Below are positions 25,013 to 36,800 of a stretch of 64,000 nt of DNA, in pieces. The notes under the pieces are model-generated. The model was not told the origin of the DNA and did no database searches. It worked only from the letters and a program-made list of their open reading frames with translations. The stretch is taken from contig CP093829.1 of NCBI GenBank assembly GCA_033063855.1, positions 3,978,243-4,042,242 on the forward strand, given 5' to 3'. This stretch comes from Smittia aterrima (taxonomy: Eukaryota > Arthropoda > Insecta > Diptera > Chironomidae). Numbering within the stretch: position 1 is the stretch's first letter; each line of letters opens with the position of its first letter. Both the position numbers and the translations under genes were made by a program.

Positions 25013-26395
25013 TTAATCTGAGTCCGATGAATTTTGAGTTTTATAATATCTTTGATTTCTAGAAAACCTAACTGACGCTGATGAGTTCCCTGGAGCTGGA
25101 GGAAAAGGGGCTGATGATGTGGAGGGTCCACAATCATAGAAAGGAGTGCTAGCTTGTTGAACTAAAATCTTTGCAATTTGTAATTCGATGTGCTCATCGA
25201 AGGCTTGATCAGCTTTCGTTGGTGAACATTCAGGAGATATAGATGACAAGAATTGCAGCATATTTGAAGTTGAAGCAACAGGCGCTTCTGGATTTGATGT
25301 GGATGGTTCACATTCATTGAAACGAGCGCTAGCTTGTTGACCAAACATCTTTGAAATTTGTGACTCGATTTGGTTAGCCCTCGTTGGTGAATATTCTGGA
25401 GATGACGATCTGTTTAGCAAATTTGATGTCCATGGCTCAGTAGTCGTTGACGAGGGTTGCACTTTTGAAGTTGAAGCAACAGGCGATTCTGGAGCTGATG
25501 ATGTGGATGGTCCACTTTCATAGGAACGAGCGCTAGCTTGTTGACCAAACATCTTTGAAATTTGTGATTCGATGTGATTAGCCTTCGTTGGTGAACATTC
25601 TGGAGATGTCGATTTGTTTAGCAAAGTTGATGTCCATGGCTCAGTAGTCGTTGACCGTGAGAGGTCCAACGCTTTTGAAGTTGAAGCAACAGGCGATCCT
25701 GGAGCTGTGATTTCAGATGACGTGGGTGACGATGGAGGTGACGAGCCGCTTCCATAATTGGATTCTTTATTTGTATTTGCCAACGATAAAGTTTCGCTCG
25801 CACTTGACCCAACTCCTGAGGTTGATGAAGAAGTTACTCGAGGAATATATTTAGGTGTATATAATGGATCAAGCCAACGATCGTTAAACTTGAATCTGTT
25901 TAGGCCTTCGTTCCATACTTCAGTCAAATCGATATCGGGAGCAGAGGGAAATACTTCTTTCTTTAATTTTTTAAGATAATTTTGAGCGACTGCGATACTC
26001 GCTTTGATCCCGTAATTCTTAGTGGCGACTCTTTTGGAACGTTCGAGAAGCTCCTTTAAGCGTTTCTTCTCATTCAGTCTTCTCTTCTTCAACTTAATAG
26101 CGCTCACAGGTTTTTTCTTGAATGCCTTTCTTGCAGTTTCCTCGAAATGCTTCTTATTCATGAACGAAGTGTAAAGTTTCTCCAATTGACTAGTTTCGTT
26201 CATATCGAAGATTACTTTCTTACTGTTAATCAACTTCATGCGACTTCTGCGAACCGGAGCAAACTCCGGCGAACTTTCTTCTTCTTGATCGCTGTTCTCG
26301 TCATTGTTAACATTTGAGTTCTCTCTCTTATCAGATCGACTTCCTAATCGCATCTTTTTGCAATCGATTTCTTTTGAATTATCACTGCTTGGCAT
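25013..26395 (-). CDS. Unrecognised Ser-rich nuclear-type protein with three internal repeats
   Basis: A single uninterrupted exon encodes 460 aa. Residues 1-120 are highly charged and basic (KKRRLNEKKRLKELL), a likely nuclear or nucleolar signal with a coiled segment. Residues 120-185 are the most complex part (LTEVWNEGLNRFKFNDRWLDPLYTPKYIPR) and would be the place to search for a domain. Residues 233-430 contain three degenerate copies of a unit of about 68 aa: SPVASTSK, TTTEPWTS.LLN, SPE.SPT.A, IESQISKMFGQQASA, GPSTSS. The third is the most decayed. I do not recognise a family. It starts 278 bp from the divergent PRC1-like gene. Confidence 0.7.
   Translation of the reverse strand: MPSSDNSKEIDCKKMRLGSRSDKRENSNVNNDENSDQEEESSPEFAPVRRSRMKLINSKKVIFDMNETSQLEKLYTSFMNKKHFEETARKAFKKKPVSAIKLKKRRLNEKKRLKELLERSKRVATKNYGIKASIAVAQNYLKKLKKEVFPSAPDIDLTEVWNEGLNRFKFNDRWLDPLYTPKYIPRVTSSSTSGVGSSASETLSLANTNKESNYGSGSSPPSSPTSSEITAPGSPVASTSKALDLSRSTTTEPWTSTLLNKSTSPECSPTKANHIESQISKMFGQQASARSYESGPSTSSAPESPVASTSKVQPSSTTTEPWTSNLLNRSSSPEYSPTRANQIESQISKMFGQQASARFNECEPSTSNPEAPVASTSNMLQFLSSISPECSPTKADQAFDEHIELQIAKILVQQASTPFYDCGPSTSSAPFPPAPGNSSASVRFSRNQRYYKTQNSSDSD
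25106..25697 (-). repeat. Coding tandem repeat, three units of about 205-210 bp
   Basis: Within the orphan gene, codons 233-303, 304-370 and 371-430 are related. The runs encoding SQISKMFGQQASA and PVASTS are nearly identical between units 1 and 2. Unit 3 has lost the EPWTS block and changed QISKMFGQQ to QIAKILVQQ. Confidence 0.75.
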
Positions 26396-26673
26396 CTTCT
26401 TTAATTAAATTGACGTCGATGGCTTTAGTGAAGTGATTCTTTCTATTTAAAATGGTCTAATAAATAATAAAATGACGATTGGACACGAGAGCTTTAATTT
26501 TGCTTGATCACTCTCAGCTTTCAAACTGCAACTGACGCTCGAGCGATTGATTTCTCTCGATGACCAACGAAATTCTCTGAAGAGACGTTAAATTGTAAAG
26601 AAAACTCTCGACAGTTTTGTTCAGGACTCGGTTCACGCTAGACGTTCTCGCAGTTTCTAAATCGTTAAATAAA
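26396..26673. promoter_or_regulatory. Bidirectional promoter between orphan repeat gene and PRC1-like gene
   Basis: The 278 bp between the two divergent start codons contain no open frame, so both promoters must lie here or overlap. Confidence 0.4.
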
Positions 26674-28051
26674 ATGGAAAATAGAATTGAAGCTCATATC
26701 AAATTGCTTAACATTAAGCTTAACGCAGTAGAAAGAAAATGTCTCGAAGAGGTAATCAAAGATTGGCGGCTACTTTACGGCATGACAGATGAAACCAAAG
26801 CGATGACTCGATTAAACGTTCTTTCCGAGAAAACAATCGAAACTGTCATGTTGCAAACAAAAACAATTGTCATCAAAGCCGAGCAAAAACTTCGTGGTAA
26901 GAAAGGAAAATTCGTTTTTGGGGATTTTTCTCAGAAGATTTACATATTTTTAATTATTTTTAGAGTTGAAAGATGAGCTGGTTCAAATGGAAAAGTTGTT
27001 CAACGAGTGGATTAGTCTCTGCCTAAGTAATTTGCCTCTTCTATCCCAGATCCAAAAGATCGAAGAATGTTTAGTCGAATATCGCCGAAAAGTTTATCAG
27101 CAAAAGGCGGAATTCAAATCACTTTGTCTAATTGAACTTTCTCTTTGCGAAGACCTTGGCCTTCGACCAGCCGATGTTAAAGAATCTGAAAGCTTACCTT
27201 CGGCGAAGGACATCAAAAGATTGCAACAAAATATTGCTTACAACCTAGAAGTTAAAAAATCAAGGCTGTTCAGGATTCTCGAGCTTGAGGTTGAAATTAG
27301 TAATGTGGAGTCTTCGTTGGGCATCGAAACCGATTCGACAATCAATCTTGCTCCCTTAAAACCAACTAGAGACAACCTCAATGAGTTAGAGGAAACTCTG
27401 AGAGGCTTAAAACGTCAAGAATTGAAAAGGAAAATCGATAAAAATTATGCTTTGCTTCGCGATCTTTGGGATATTCTCGATTTGCCTTATAAGCTGGAAT
27501 GTGGACCAGTTTTGTACAACGAAAAGGAGCTGAACATCATATTGCGTGAGAAGACATTGTGGGAAGATATTAAAAAGGCCAGAATGCAATCAATGAGCAA
27601 AATGAGATCTGAGATCTTAGAATTGATGCAGAATTGTAGAAAGCCACCAAAAGCCATCGAAAACTTTATTGCAAGTCCTCTTTATGTCAAGCTAGACGAA
27701 TCGAGTTTGGAACAGCAAGAGATGGAGTTGAAGAAACTTAAATCGTTCTACGATGAGAACTTTGAAATCTTCAACCAATTGAATTGTCGCGATGGTTTGC
27801 AATTGGAGTTATCAGAAGTTGTCAAGCACAACAAAAAACATCGCTTTGAAAATCGAACTGCCACTTTGCTGAAAGAGGAGCAATTGAAGAAAGAGCTGAT
27901 GAAGGTGGAGATTGCATTGTCTAAATCTCTTAATCGTTACGAAGCTAAGCGAAGCTCTCCGTTCATGGTGTTTGGCAAGCCCTTGAAAGTCAATGCATTC
28001 GATAATTCTTTCAAACCTAAAATTAGAAAGGCTTTCGATATATTGAACTAA
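26674..28051 (+). CDS. PRC1/Ase1/MAP65 family microtubule crosslinker (fascetto-like, short)
   Basis: Two exons (26674-26896, 26964-28051) encode 436 aa. The protein is almost all predicted coiled coil. It contains the family order LWEDIKKARM, the spectrin-like block around MRSEILELMQNC, YDENFEIFNQL, then RFENRTATLLKEEQLKKEL and AFMVFGKPL-like SPFMVFGKPL, which correspond to the conserved NR...LLKEE... and FMVNG elements of PRC1. Family members bundle antiparallel microtubules at the spindle midzone. It stops soon after the spectrin domain, so the basic disordered C-terminal microtubule-binding and Cdk-regulated tail found in PRC1 (about 620 aa) is missing. ATG at 26674 has a good AAAATGG context. 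AATAAA is at 28099-28104. It may be a divergent paralogue, for example germ-line specific. Confidence 0.85.
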
Positions 28052-28192
28052 TTGTGATAAAGTAAACTTCTCTGATATTTAATTTCGTTAAGTTTATTAA
28101 TAAAATTGTTTCTGTAAAATTTCTGTTCACTTTGATTCGTTCGATTTCACACTCGCTTCGCGTTGATTTCTTCTTGTCAATCCCTCTGCTGC

Positions 28193-28302
28193 CTCGGGGA
28201 TCATTATCTGACTCTTACACGGAAATTATCATGCGAAGTTATCATATTTCCTCTTCGTTCAAGAAAACTTCCAAACGTAAGGGTCAGATAATGATCCCCG
28301 AG
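28193..28302. repeat. Near-perfect 26-bp inverted repeat with 58-bp loop
   Basis: Positions 28193-28218 and 28277-28302 are reverse complements with a single mismatch (CTCGGGGATCATTATCTGAC and its partner). The loop contains further small complementary pieces (GGAA/TTCC, CGAAG/CTTCG). A 110-nt RNA from either strand would form a long hairpin. No target-site duplication is obvious at the edges. Confidence 0.8.
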
Positions 28303-30853
28303 AAGTTTTTATGTCTCTATATGAAGCCCGTTATTACTATTTCCTGACTGTTGGGGACTTGCGGGTACTTTATTTATCTATAATAATTAATAATTTAGAT
28401 TTTGAATGCTGAGGTTAAAAATTATACCCACGCTAATGTGACCTCAATCCGAGTTCTTGACGTGTTCGATCCGCAGTTTATCGTAACGAATGTCGAGATG
28501 TTCTTTGATGAGCTGGTAGTTGAAACTACTAGTTTCGAATCGGAACTTCCGATAGAATTCCTTTATTTTTTATGCTGCAGCATAAATATCACAAATATCC
28601 GATGAAAATAAAGTTCAGTCGAAGTCACACGAGAAAATGTGCGAAACTTACGTTCGAGACTTGGGGGGAGCAAATATTTAAAAACAATTCCATTCAACGA
28701 AAGTTTGCTGTGTTATCCCAAGATATCTGAAAATTTATTCAAGTCTTGATTTTCATTCTCGAGAATACTCAAAGTCTGTTATTCACACGACTCGATCGAA
28801 GGGACGTGGCTTATCTCGTTTGAGAGTGTAAATTTCCCTTGGGCCGTTTGACGACACAATTCCCTTTGAATTTCAATTGACTTGCAGCTCCTCGAGCTAA
28901 GGATTGCAGAACTTGAATCGATTTTCTTACATACAAGTCCCTTTTCTATTATCGATCTGGAACTGCTCGAGTCATGTAATGGCCTTGGGTGTAAATCTAT
29001 TTAACTTCCCTCCTTCCTTTTACTTCTAAGAAAACAAATTCAAATGTTTTGATATCAACTTTTATTTTGCTCGATAAATTTCTCCTAAAAATTTTCTCCA
29101 TTAATTTGTTAACGAACCAAAATAAATATATTTCTTCACTTTTATTAACAACTTTACAAACGTGCTCTATATTGTCATGTCACTCATTTGTTTTGAACGA
29201 AGTGTTAATCCTAAGACTGTAAGTGTCGTCTCTCTGTTGATTTTCTTTGGGGAGCTTTGGCAAACCGAATCAATTTGAACTTTAATCATCTCATTTTTGT
29301 TTTGTATTTAACATCATTCTTCAACCTTTTGAGTTGGAGCTTTCAAACGAAGTTGAATCTATAAAAACGTTTCAAATCTTTTGTAATTACTCTCTTCCCC
29401 CAAAAGATAGATTTTGGCAATGGAATGATTAATTTGAACTTATCTGACTAATGGAGTTGCAGTTAATTCAACAAGTGCGTGTTTGTCTAATGTGTGAACG
29501 TGTTTGCTAACGATTAGATTTATATTGTCTTTAATTGATGTCTCACTGGGAGATGCTCTAACAGTGAAGTTTTTGGTGATAACAGCAAAGATATTTTGTA
29601 TAAGTTTTGATTATTTTTCACAGATAGTTTTCATCTAACAGAGATAAAGTGTTTAATGGATTCATTCAACTGACAATAATTTCTCTTATCGATGGATAGT
29701 CTCGCTCTATAGTTTCAACCTAAACGTGTCCGGACTATTTATCTCAAATAATTAGTTCAATCCGGGAAAAGGGATGAAACCAGATTTCCAGCGATTAATC
29801 ACACAAGAGAGATTATTCAATGAATAATTAATTTGTTATTGTCATAGAATATCTACGCGAAATATCTCTTTTAAAATCTAATTAATGCTAAGATTAAATC
29901 TCGCGTATATTGTCTCTACTAATATCTTTTTAATATTTAATTTTGTGTGAAGTGGAATGTCGACTGGGAGTTGCTCGAGCTTCGCTTTTCTATACAAAAA
30001 TCTCAACAGAGCAATTTTTATTAAATTTTAAATCTCCTCCTCCAACAGATGATAACAACAATTTCCAAAGTTTCATTTTGTAGGTTTCCATTCATCGCTC
30101 TTTTGAAACTTACGCAATCTAAAATTCAGAGATATTTGATGGCTGGGGTGCTTCGTATGGTTTGACCAAAGATTTCATCTCTCGAAGGGATCGGAGGGAA
30201 TCTTTCTTGCGGTTTCACCAGTCAAGGTTCATTAAAGTTTCTATAATTACTGTCTCACTTTATTGTCTGATTTCATTTGATGCTCGTTCCTTTTGCTTGG
30301 GACTAAAACTAAGGAAATGAATAATCACATCCGTTCTATAAAAGTTTTACGAGCAAAGCAAAACTCAATTTTAGTGGCAACAAAAAGACTCGTGAGTTTT
30401 GCTGTGGCATTCATTAATTAAAGTTCTTCAATGGACTGTGTGATTGGGCATCAAATGTTTCTTTTCAAATCTGAATTCGACCGTGAACATTCTTTTGTTG
30501 CTTTCAAGCTTTCATCTCGACGGGGAATATGACGTAACATTAAATGATTCCTCCACATGAGTCCATTTCTTTCTTTCACGAGCGAGCTTTGTATGTTTGA
30601 TGTTGCAGAAAGAATCATCGACAAAGGAAGATGGTGAAAGGGATGACGAGGAAATGACAGTAATAAAGTTAAAGACTCTCAACGTTTATCCATTGTTACT
30701 GACTGCATCGCTTGCGTTTTATATTCGAATGATGAAAACTTAAATTTAATTTTTATCGCTCACTTAAATGCAATTTCCGATGACTTTTCACTTAAAAAAA
30801 TATTTTTCTTTTGGTGTTCGTTTAACCAATTGAACAACTGAGTAAAAAGCTTT
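28303..30853. other. 2.5-kb intergenic stretch, no gene seen
   Basis: It contains an open frame at 28402-28605 with no family resemblance, many A/T tracts and nothing that can be spliced into a recognisable product. Confidence 0.5.
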
Positions 30854-33800
30854 TTACGCTGATGGTGTCGATGCCGCATGTGCGTTTTGTCGTCTCAAAT
30901 CAGACTTGATGAGTGCTGTAATGATTGTTCCTACGACAAGGAAAATTGCCATCAGAAGGTTCGCAGCAATATCGCCGAACGAATCTAAAATCTCCGAGTA
31001 CAGCATCGTGAAGAGAATTCCGAAAACTTGTGCGCCAGCATTAAGAAGTCCGGATGATGTACCTTCTGGCTCTGGGTACGTCAACTCTGCAGCGAACTCG
31101 AAGCCAACAGGCAAATAGCCCGTCATAAAGAATCCGAGAAGCGACGACGTCATGTAAACGACAACGATGTAACCAGTGTTGAGGGTGAACGTGTAAATAA
31201 ACATCCCAATCATTGTGCAAACATAAACGGCAAGTGTCGTTTCCCTGTAAATAAATTTCTCTTACAAATTGAGTAACACGAGGAGTTGAAAAGTCGTCAA
31301 CTCTGACGAGCTTAGGTCATTTAACAAACATCACTCTACGTACTTGAATCGGTGAGTTTTGTCAAGGATAACTCCACAGCAAACACTTCCCATCATGCCA
31401 GCCACCACAATACACAAACCAATACGACCAGCGTCTTCTTCAGCTCCAGGATAATGGAACAAAACAATTTGATTCAACAGCGTTGAAATTGCGTAGAACA
31501 CTCCCACTGTGAATTATTCATAAAGAGAACAAAATAAAATAAACAATTCGGGTCAAGAGCGGCGGAAAAGGAAATATTCTGCAAATGACGACAGATTGTT
31601 TGGCTTTTGCTTGAAGAAGAGGAGGAGGACACAGGCATCGCTGCTTGTTATTAAATTTCTTCCGAGGACAACTCACCATTAACACCATACGAAACGAGCA
31701 GTAACACGTAATTCAAGCTACAAGCGAGATTTTTAATGGAATGTAGGAATGGCGATGATTGATTGGGCTTCGGCTGTTCTGCAATTGCCGCGGACGCGCT
31801 TGGCGGTGTTGGTGGGGCTCGTTGGAAAACTGCAACAAATGAAATGAAATGAATTATTAGATTAAATTAAATTTTTCATTACTCACAGAAGAGCACAAGG
31901 ACAACGAGCATGGTCGTGAAGCCTGCGACGGAATAAAACATGAACTGCAAGTCTCTTCCAATCATGTCCAGATCATCATGATTCTTCACAAGAATCGGTG
32001 GAAGTACAAACCCAACAGCAATGCCAAGCTATAAAAAGAATTTCCTTAATGACTTTATAACAAATAATTAAGTTAATTATAGAATAAGTTGCATCAGCAC
32101 ATGAATTGACATTTGCTTATCAGTTGAATGTCAGACAACGACAGTGAATAAAATTAATTCCCGATTAACTTTATCATCGCTCATAAATCAATTTACGTAT
32201 TGATCGTAATTGAATCAAATTTTTTTTATGTGTCAGAATTATTACGCACATGACGGAGCAACATGAGTCGTAAATCCAATTGAAACGCACTCAATATTGC
32301 GCGTTAAATCCGACAACATCGAAAACTCATTTGTTGTGGTTGCTACAAAGTTTGTTGTTTGCGTAGAAAGGAAGGAAGTCAATGTTATCACAAGGTCTGA
32401 TAATTCTAATTTGCTTCGCCGATTGAGTTGGATAATCTAACTTGGATTCTTAATTAAAGCCAACGAAGAGGAATCAATAACAGATCAACAGCATCCTCGG
32501 CCGTCATGTCGTTAATTTAGCAATCAAGAGTCTTGTTTCAAGGCTCAATCCCGCATTCGATTGATTGAGTTGTTCCTCAATCGTAAACCGGGGAATAAAA
32601 TAATCTACGAGTCCAGATTTATCGACGAGAAGAGTAAGCAATTTTCCTGGCAATGTCGTATTAACTTCCATCAATCTCTTCATTCACACAAAAAGAAATT
32701 AAACGCCGGAAAGTTCTCGCTTCGCTGAGGTTTTATGACTCAGCCCATTAGCATTCGCAAAAGACTTCGATAAACGTCGTAAATTTCGTCGAGAAAAGAA
32801 AAACTGAAGAAAAACGAGAAGCGCGCGAGGAGAATAATTGTTTATCACATTTTCCGCTCCTCGCATTTTCCGGGAAACAATTTTTCGATGAAACAAAACA
32901 AGAAATTTCGGGATTTCTTTGAAATTTAATATTTATTGAAGAGATTTTCTTCTCGAAGCGAGAAACCTCATAAATGTTGTTCAATCAACTTGTCTAGAAA
33001 GTTTTTCCTAATTTGAGTTTGTCTTCATTGCACAAAACCCCTAATAACCGTAACTAAGCATTTCTTGGTGACTTGCAATGTGGAAGTTTAATGAAAAATT
33101 AATGAAACTCTGCAACCTCAAACGGTAAATCATTTCGTCCTGCAAATTGGTTTCAATTAATCATTTCACTTGCTTAAATTCTCGCAACAATTAAAATTCA
33201 TTTCATGCATTACATGCAAGAGAGACCAAATGAATTGTTCTTAATAAGCAAACAGCAATTTCAACAGAGAATTAATTGAAAATTTCAATTAATGTAATGG
33301 AAGTTTAAGTGGTTGAACGCTGATTGCAGGCTGGCTCAGAAAGCTCTCTCTCTCTCGGTAGCCTCAGAGCAAGTCGTTAATCTCGGAAAATGTTGAGCCT
33401 TGCCGTTTTGTTGCCGCAGTTGATAAAGCTGCAGCGACGCTTTGTAACATTACGCAATCTAATAGGGAAAGTTAGTGAACCGAAGTCAATTTCCATCCGA
33501 AAAATGCTTCCGCAGCAAATCTCATAAGCCGTGAAACAAGATTTCACTCATAATCTATGATGCGCTCATGCCGTAAATTCAAATTCCGTTGCGAGATTTT
33601 TTATGGTTTGTCCTTTTTCTTGTGAATAAATTTCGATCAATTTTTCATGTAATTGATAAACAAGAAAAGCTCCATTTCAGTTGATCCAGATAAACAAGAA
33701 AAGTATCCACATAAATTTAGCAAGTCAAACAAACTTTATCTTCGATTGAAACAGAATTTCTTTCGAAGAAGAAACAACGTACGAGACTCATTAGCAAAGC

Positions 33801-36800
33801 AAAGTGAAGAATTATGATTGATAAATGATATTCCAACCACGTTCTTTGATGCTTTAATTTCCACTCGGAGCAACCACTTTTAAGTTAATTATTGAAGAAT
33901 TCATGAAGCGCTCTTTTGTAAAAGAAAACCAATCACGAAAGCTTATGATGTCACATCTGAGTTGCCGTCAAAACAAAATTAAATTTCATGAAAGCTAAAT
34001 TTATGTAAACTACTAATGGAATTTCTCTTTCCGAGAGCAGTGAAAGCCACAGAATGATTTATTGTCGCCAGGACCAAAAAATGTCATCGGAAACTTTGAG
34101 GAAAAATTAGCTTCGGTGAAGTTTTCGTTATCAAACGGAGAATTTATTGCTTTCGCCGATGAAAGGAGATGACTTTTCAAGTTGTAGAGAGAAAACTTCT
34201 TGTTCTATGTCACTCACCTGATTGCCGAAGACTCCAATGCTGCAGGCTGATGAGACTTGATTTGGTCCAAACCAAACGGCAGCCAACTTTGCTGGCAGTG
34301 AGAGAATGAAAACTTGTGACGCAGCCACAATGCTTTGACCGATGAAAGCCACGTAAAACAGATCGGGATGGACTCCCAAAACTTTCACCCAAGCGCCGAG
34401 ACATGTGCCCAAGCATCCGAACACAGCCGCAATCCTTAAACCCTAAAATACATTTTGTGGAACAAGAGAATCAGAAAAGTGACAGTTAAAGTCAATTCCT
34501 CGTGTTTAAATGTCAATCTCAATTTGCGGCAACTTTCTTCGAGCGGAAAAGGGGTTAAAAAGCCAAGCTCTGCCGTTTTTTTCTTTCGCCGCAGTGATCA
34601 CCAGAAAGAGCTTAAGGCAAGCACCATTCAAGATATTCTTCTCAACTTATGTCGTTTCATGGACGAGGAAAATGCAAAATGAGCAATTTAAATTCCATTT
34701 CCATGTCTTGAGCATACTCAATGGATGCGACTGGTGCAATCTTGCATGTTCTAAAGTTTCATCTTTCAGTCTTAACTGTCGAATAGTCGGAGAAGTTTTT
34801 AAAAAGAAAAACATTTTAAAGAGTTCTGATAACTTCAAGATAAAGCGAGCATCGTTTGAATGTGAAAAGTTTTCGTGCTCAATCTTGACTTTCGTTTAAT
34901 TTTTGAGCGCTGAGACCTTGAAACTTTTAATTTTTATCAGATCAAATTTTACGGGAAAACTTTCTGATGACTCGAGCATTAAATATTTTTTCATTTTTCT
35001 GATCGAATTGATGCGATATCGTTAAAAAGCGGAAAACCTTTAAGCTTCGGTCGCTCACAAATTTTTTTCCATTAAAAGAGAAAAGCCTGCGATGACATTA
35101 GACATGAAAAATTGGAAACATTTTTACGGCTTTTATGCTTCGAGGTTGGGCAGCATTAAACCCCGTTTCAGTTGCAAAGTCGAGAGGAGTCAATTTATCA
35201 TTCCAGAAGTTCTCAGATCTCGTCGCGAGTTGGAATGGAAACTGATAACAAATTTGAAATTGTTTGAGAGGCGGGAAGGAAGGAAGTTGAAAGTGAATTC
35301 GCGAATTGTGAATGGAAATGAGGTGAAGCGAACTTCTGCAGCTCGAAGGTTGTTGACAGGACATAAATCATGAAGTAAATCTTGTTTATGAAAGAGACGA
35401 GAGCGGAGACTTTAGATGTCTTCAGCTTTTATGACAAAGTGTTAATTTCCTCTTATTGAGAGCAAGCGACCTCCGAGAGCTTCTGCAAGTCATTGCCTTG
35501 AGCGCCAATCCTTTCATCACAAAATTGCTTCAGTTAACTCAAATTGCCTCTCTCCCAAAGCGATTTATAACAATGTCAGAGATTTGTCTCGTTCATTTTA
35601 AATTAAAATTCAACGGCAAATAATAAAAACATTTTGTCAAAACGATAAAGTCGGATGTGCCTGAGCTTCACAAACAAGAACAATTTCTGGGAACTTATTT
35701 TGCCGGCAATGAAGCGAATGAGCGCTTAAAAGGAAAGAATAAATTAAATAAAGAAGAGCATGGCCATTAAAGTCGCGTAATGATAAGAAATTTTCGACAA
35801 AGAAAACGTTTTCGTACGATTCGAGCTTTCATAAAAGCTCTCAACGAGATAATCAAGAAAGTATTGAATTTCTTGTTCCATATTTTCGAGCCAAATGCTT
35901 CATTTACCCCTCGCGTCTGAATTATGGAATCTTCTCTACAAGCAATTGTAGCAATAAATTCTCATGGTGTGGTTTTGTGATACGCTGAAAGGATCGCATG
36001 GGAAAGCAAAGAGATCGGAAGAAATCATTGAATTTTGTAGGAGAAGAGCTAAGTCGTTAAATCTTCTCATTGAAGAGGTTTGGCTATGCAGGATATTCTC
36101 AAAAAGGATTACTCTTTGCTGCGGAGAGAAATCCCCATCAACTACATTTCTGAAAGTGAAAACTTAATAATTCCAACGACATCATCTGCTAATTATGAAA
36201 ACCCAGCATTCATGTTCAGCCTTTTCTTGATTATGTTTCGTTGGGCGTCACTACATAGAATTGCTTGGCGTATCATTATTTAAATCGTATTCTGAGTTTG
36301 TGGGATTAGTCGTCAGCTCGTAGAAAGCACTGCGAATGAATAAATTACAACTTACGAGTTTATCTAATATCCAACTGCCGGGAAACACCAGCGGAATGTA
36401 GAGAATCATGTAAATCATTGACGTCCAATCGACCCATGTCGAGCTGACACCGTAATACCTTTAAATGGATGTATTGGATGGACGAGAGAAGAGAAATGAG
36501 ATTTATTAATATTCTGACCCTGAAATGTTTTTCTCAAAGACCAAAATTTCTATTTCCGTCGACTTGAGATTCTCTCATGAATTTCTAAAGAGCCAATCGT
36601 CGTCAATCTCTCCAGACAACAGTTAAAAAGGTTTTCTTTTCACTCACTTCAATCACTTCACATTTTTTGGGACGATCTGATCGATACTACTCAAGAGAAA
36701 TTTTCTTCTCACGGCCCATTCACGAAAATATTTCTTCAACTTTTTTTTGTATTGCGCAAAAAAAAGCGAAGCTTGAAAGCTTTCATTTGTTGGCAATGCA

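Noticed and set aside
28500..28545. Possible hammerhead ribozyme (TGATGAG ... GAAAC)
   Set aside because: The sequence between the core elements does not form stem II and no helix I/III closure was found.
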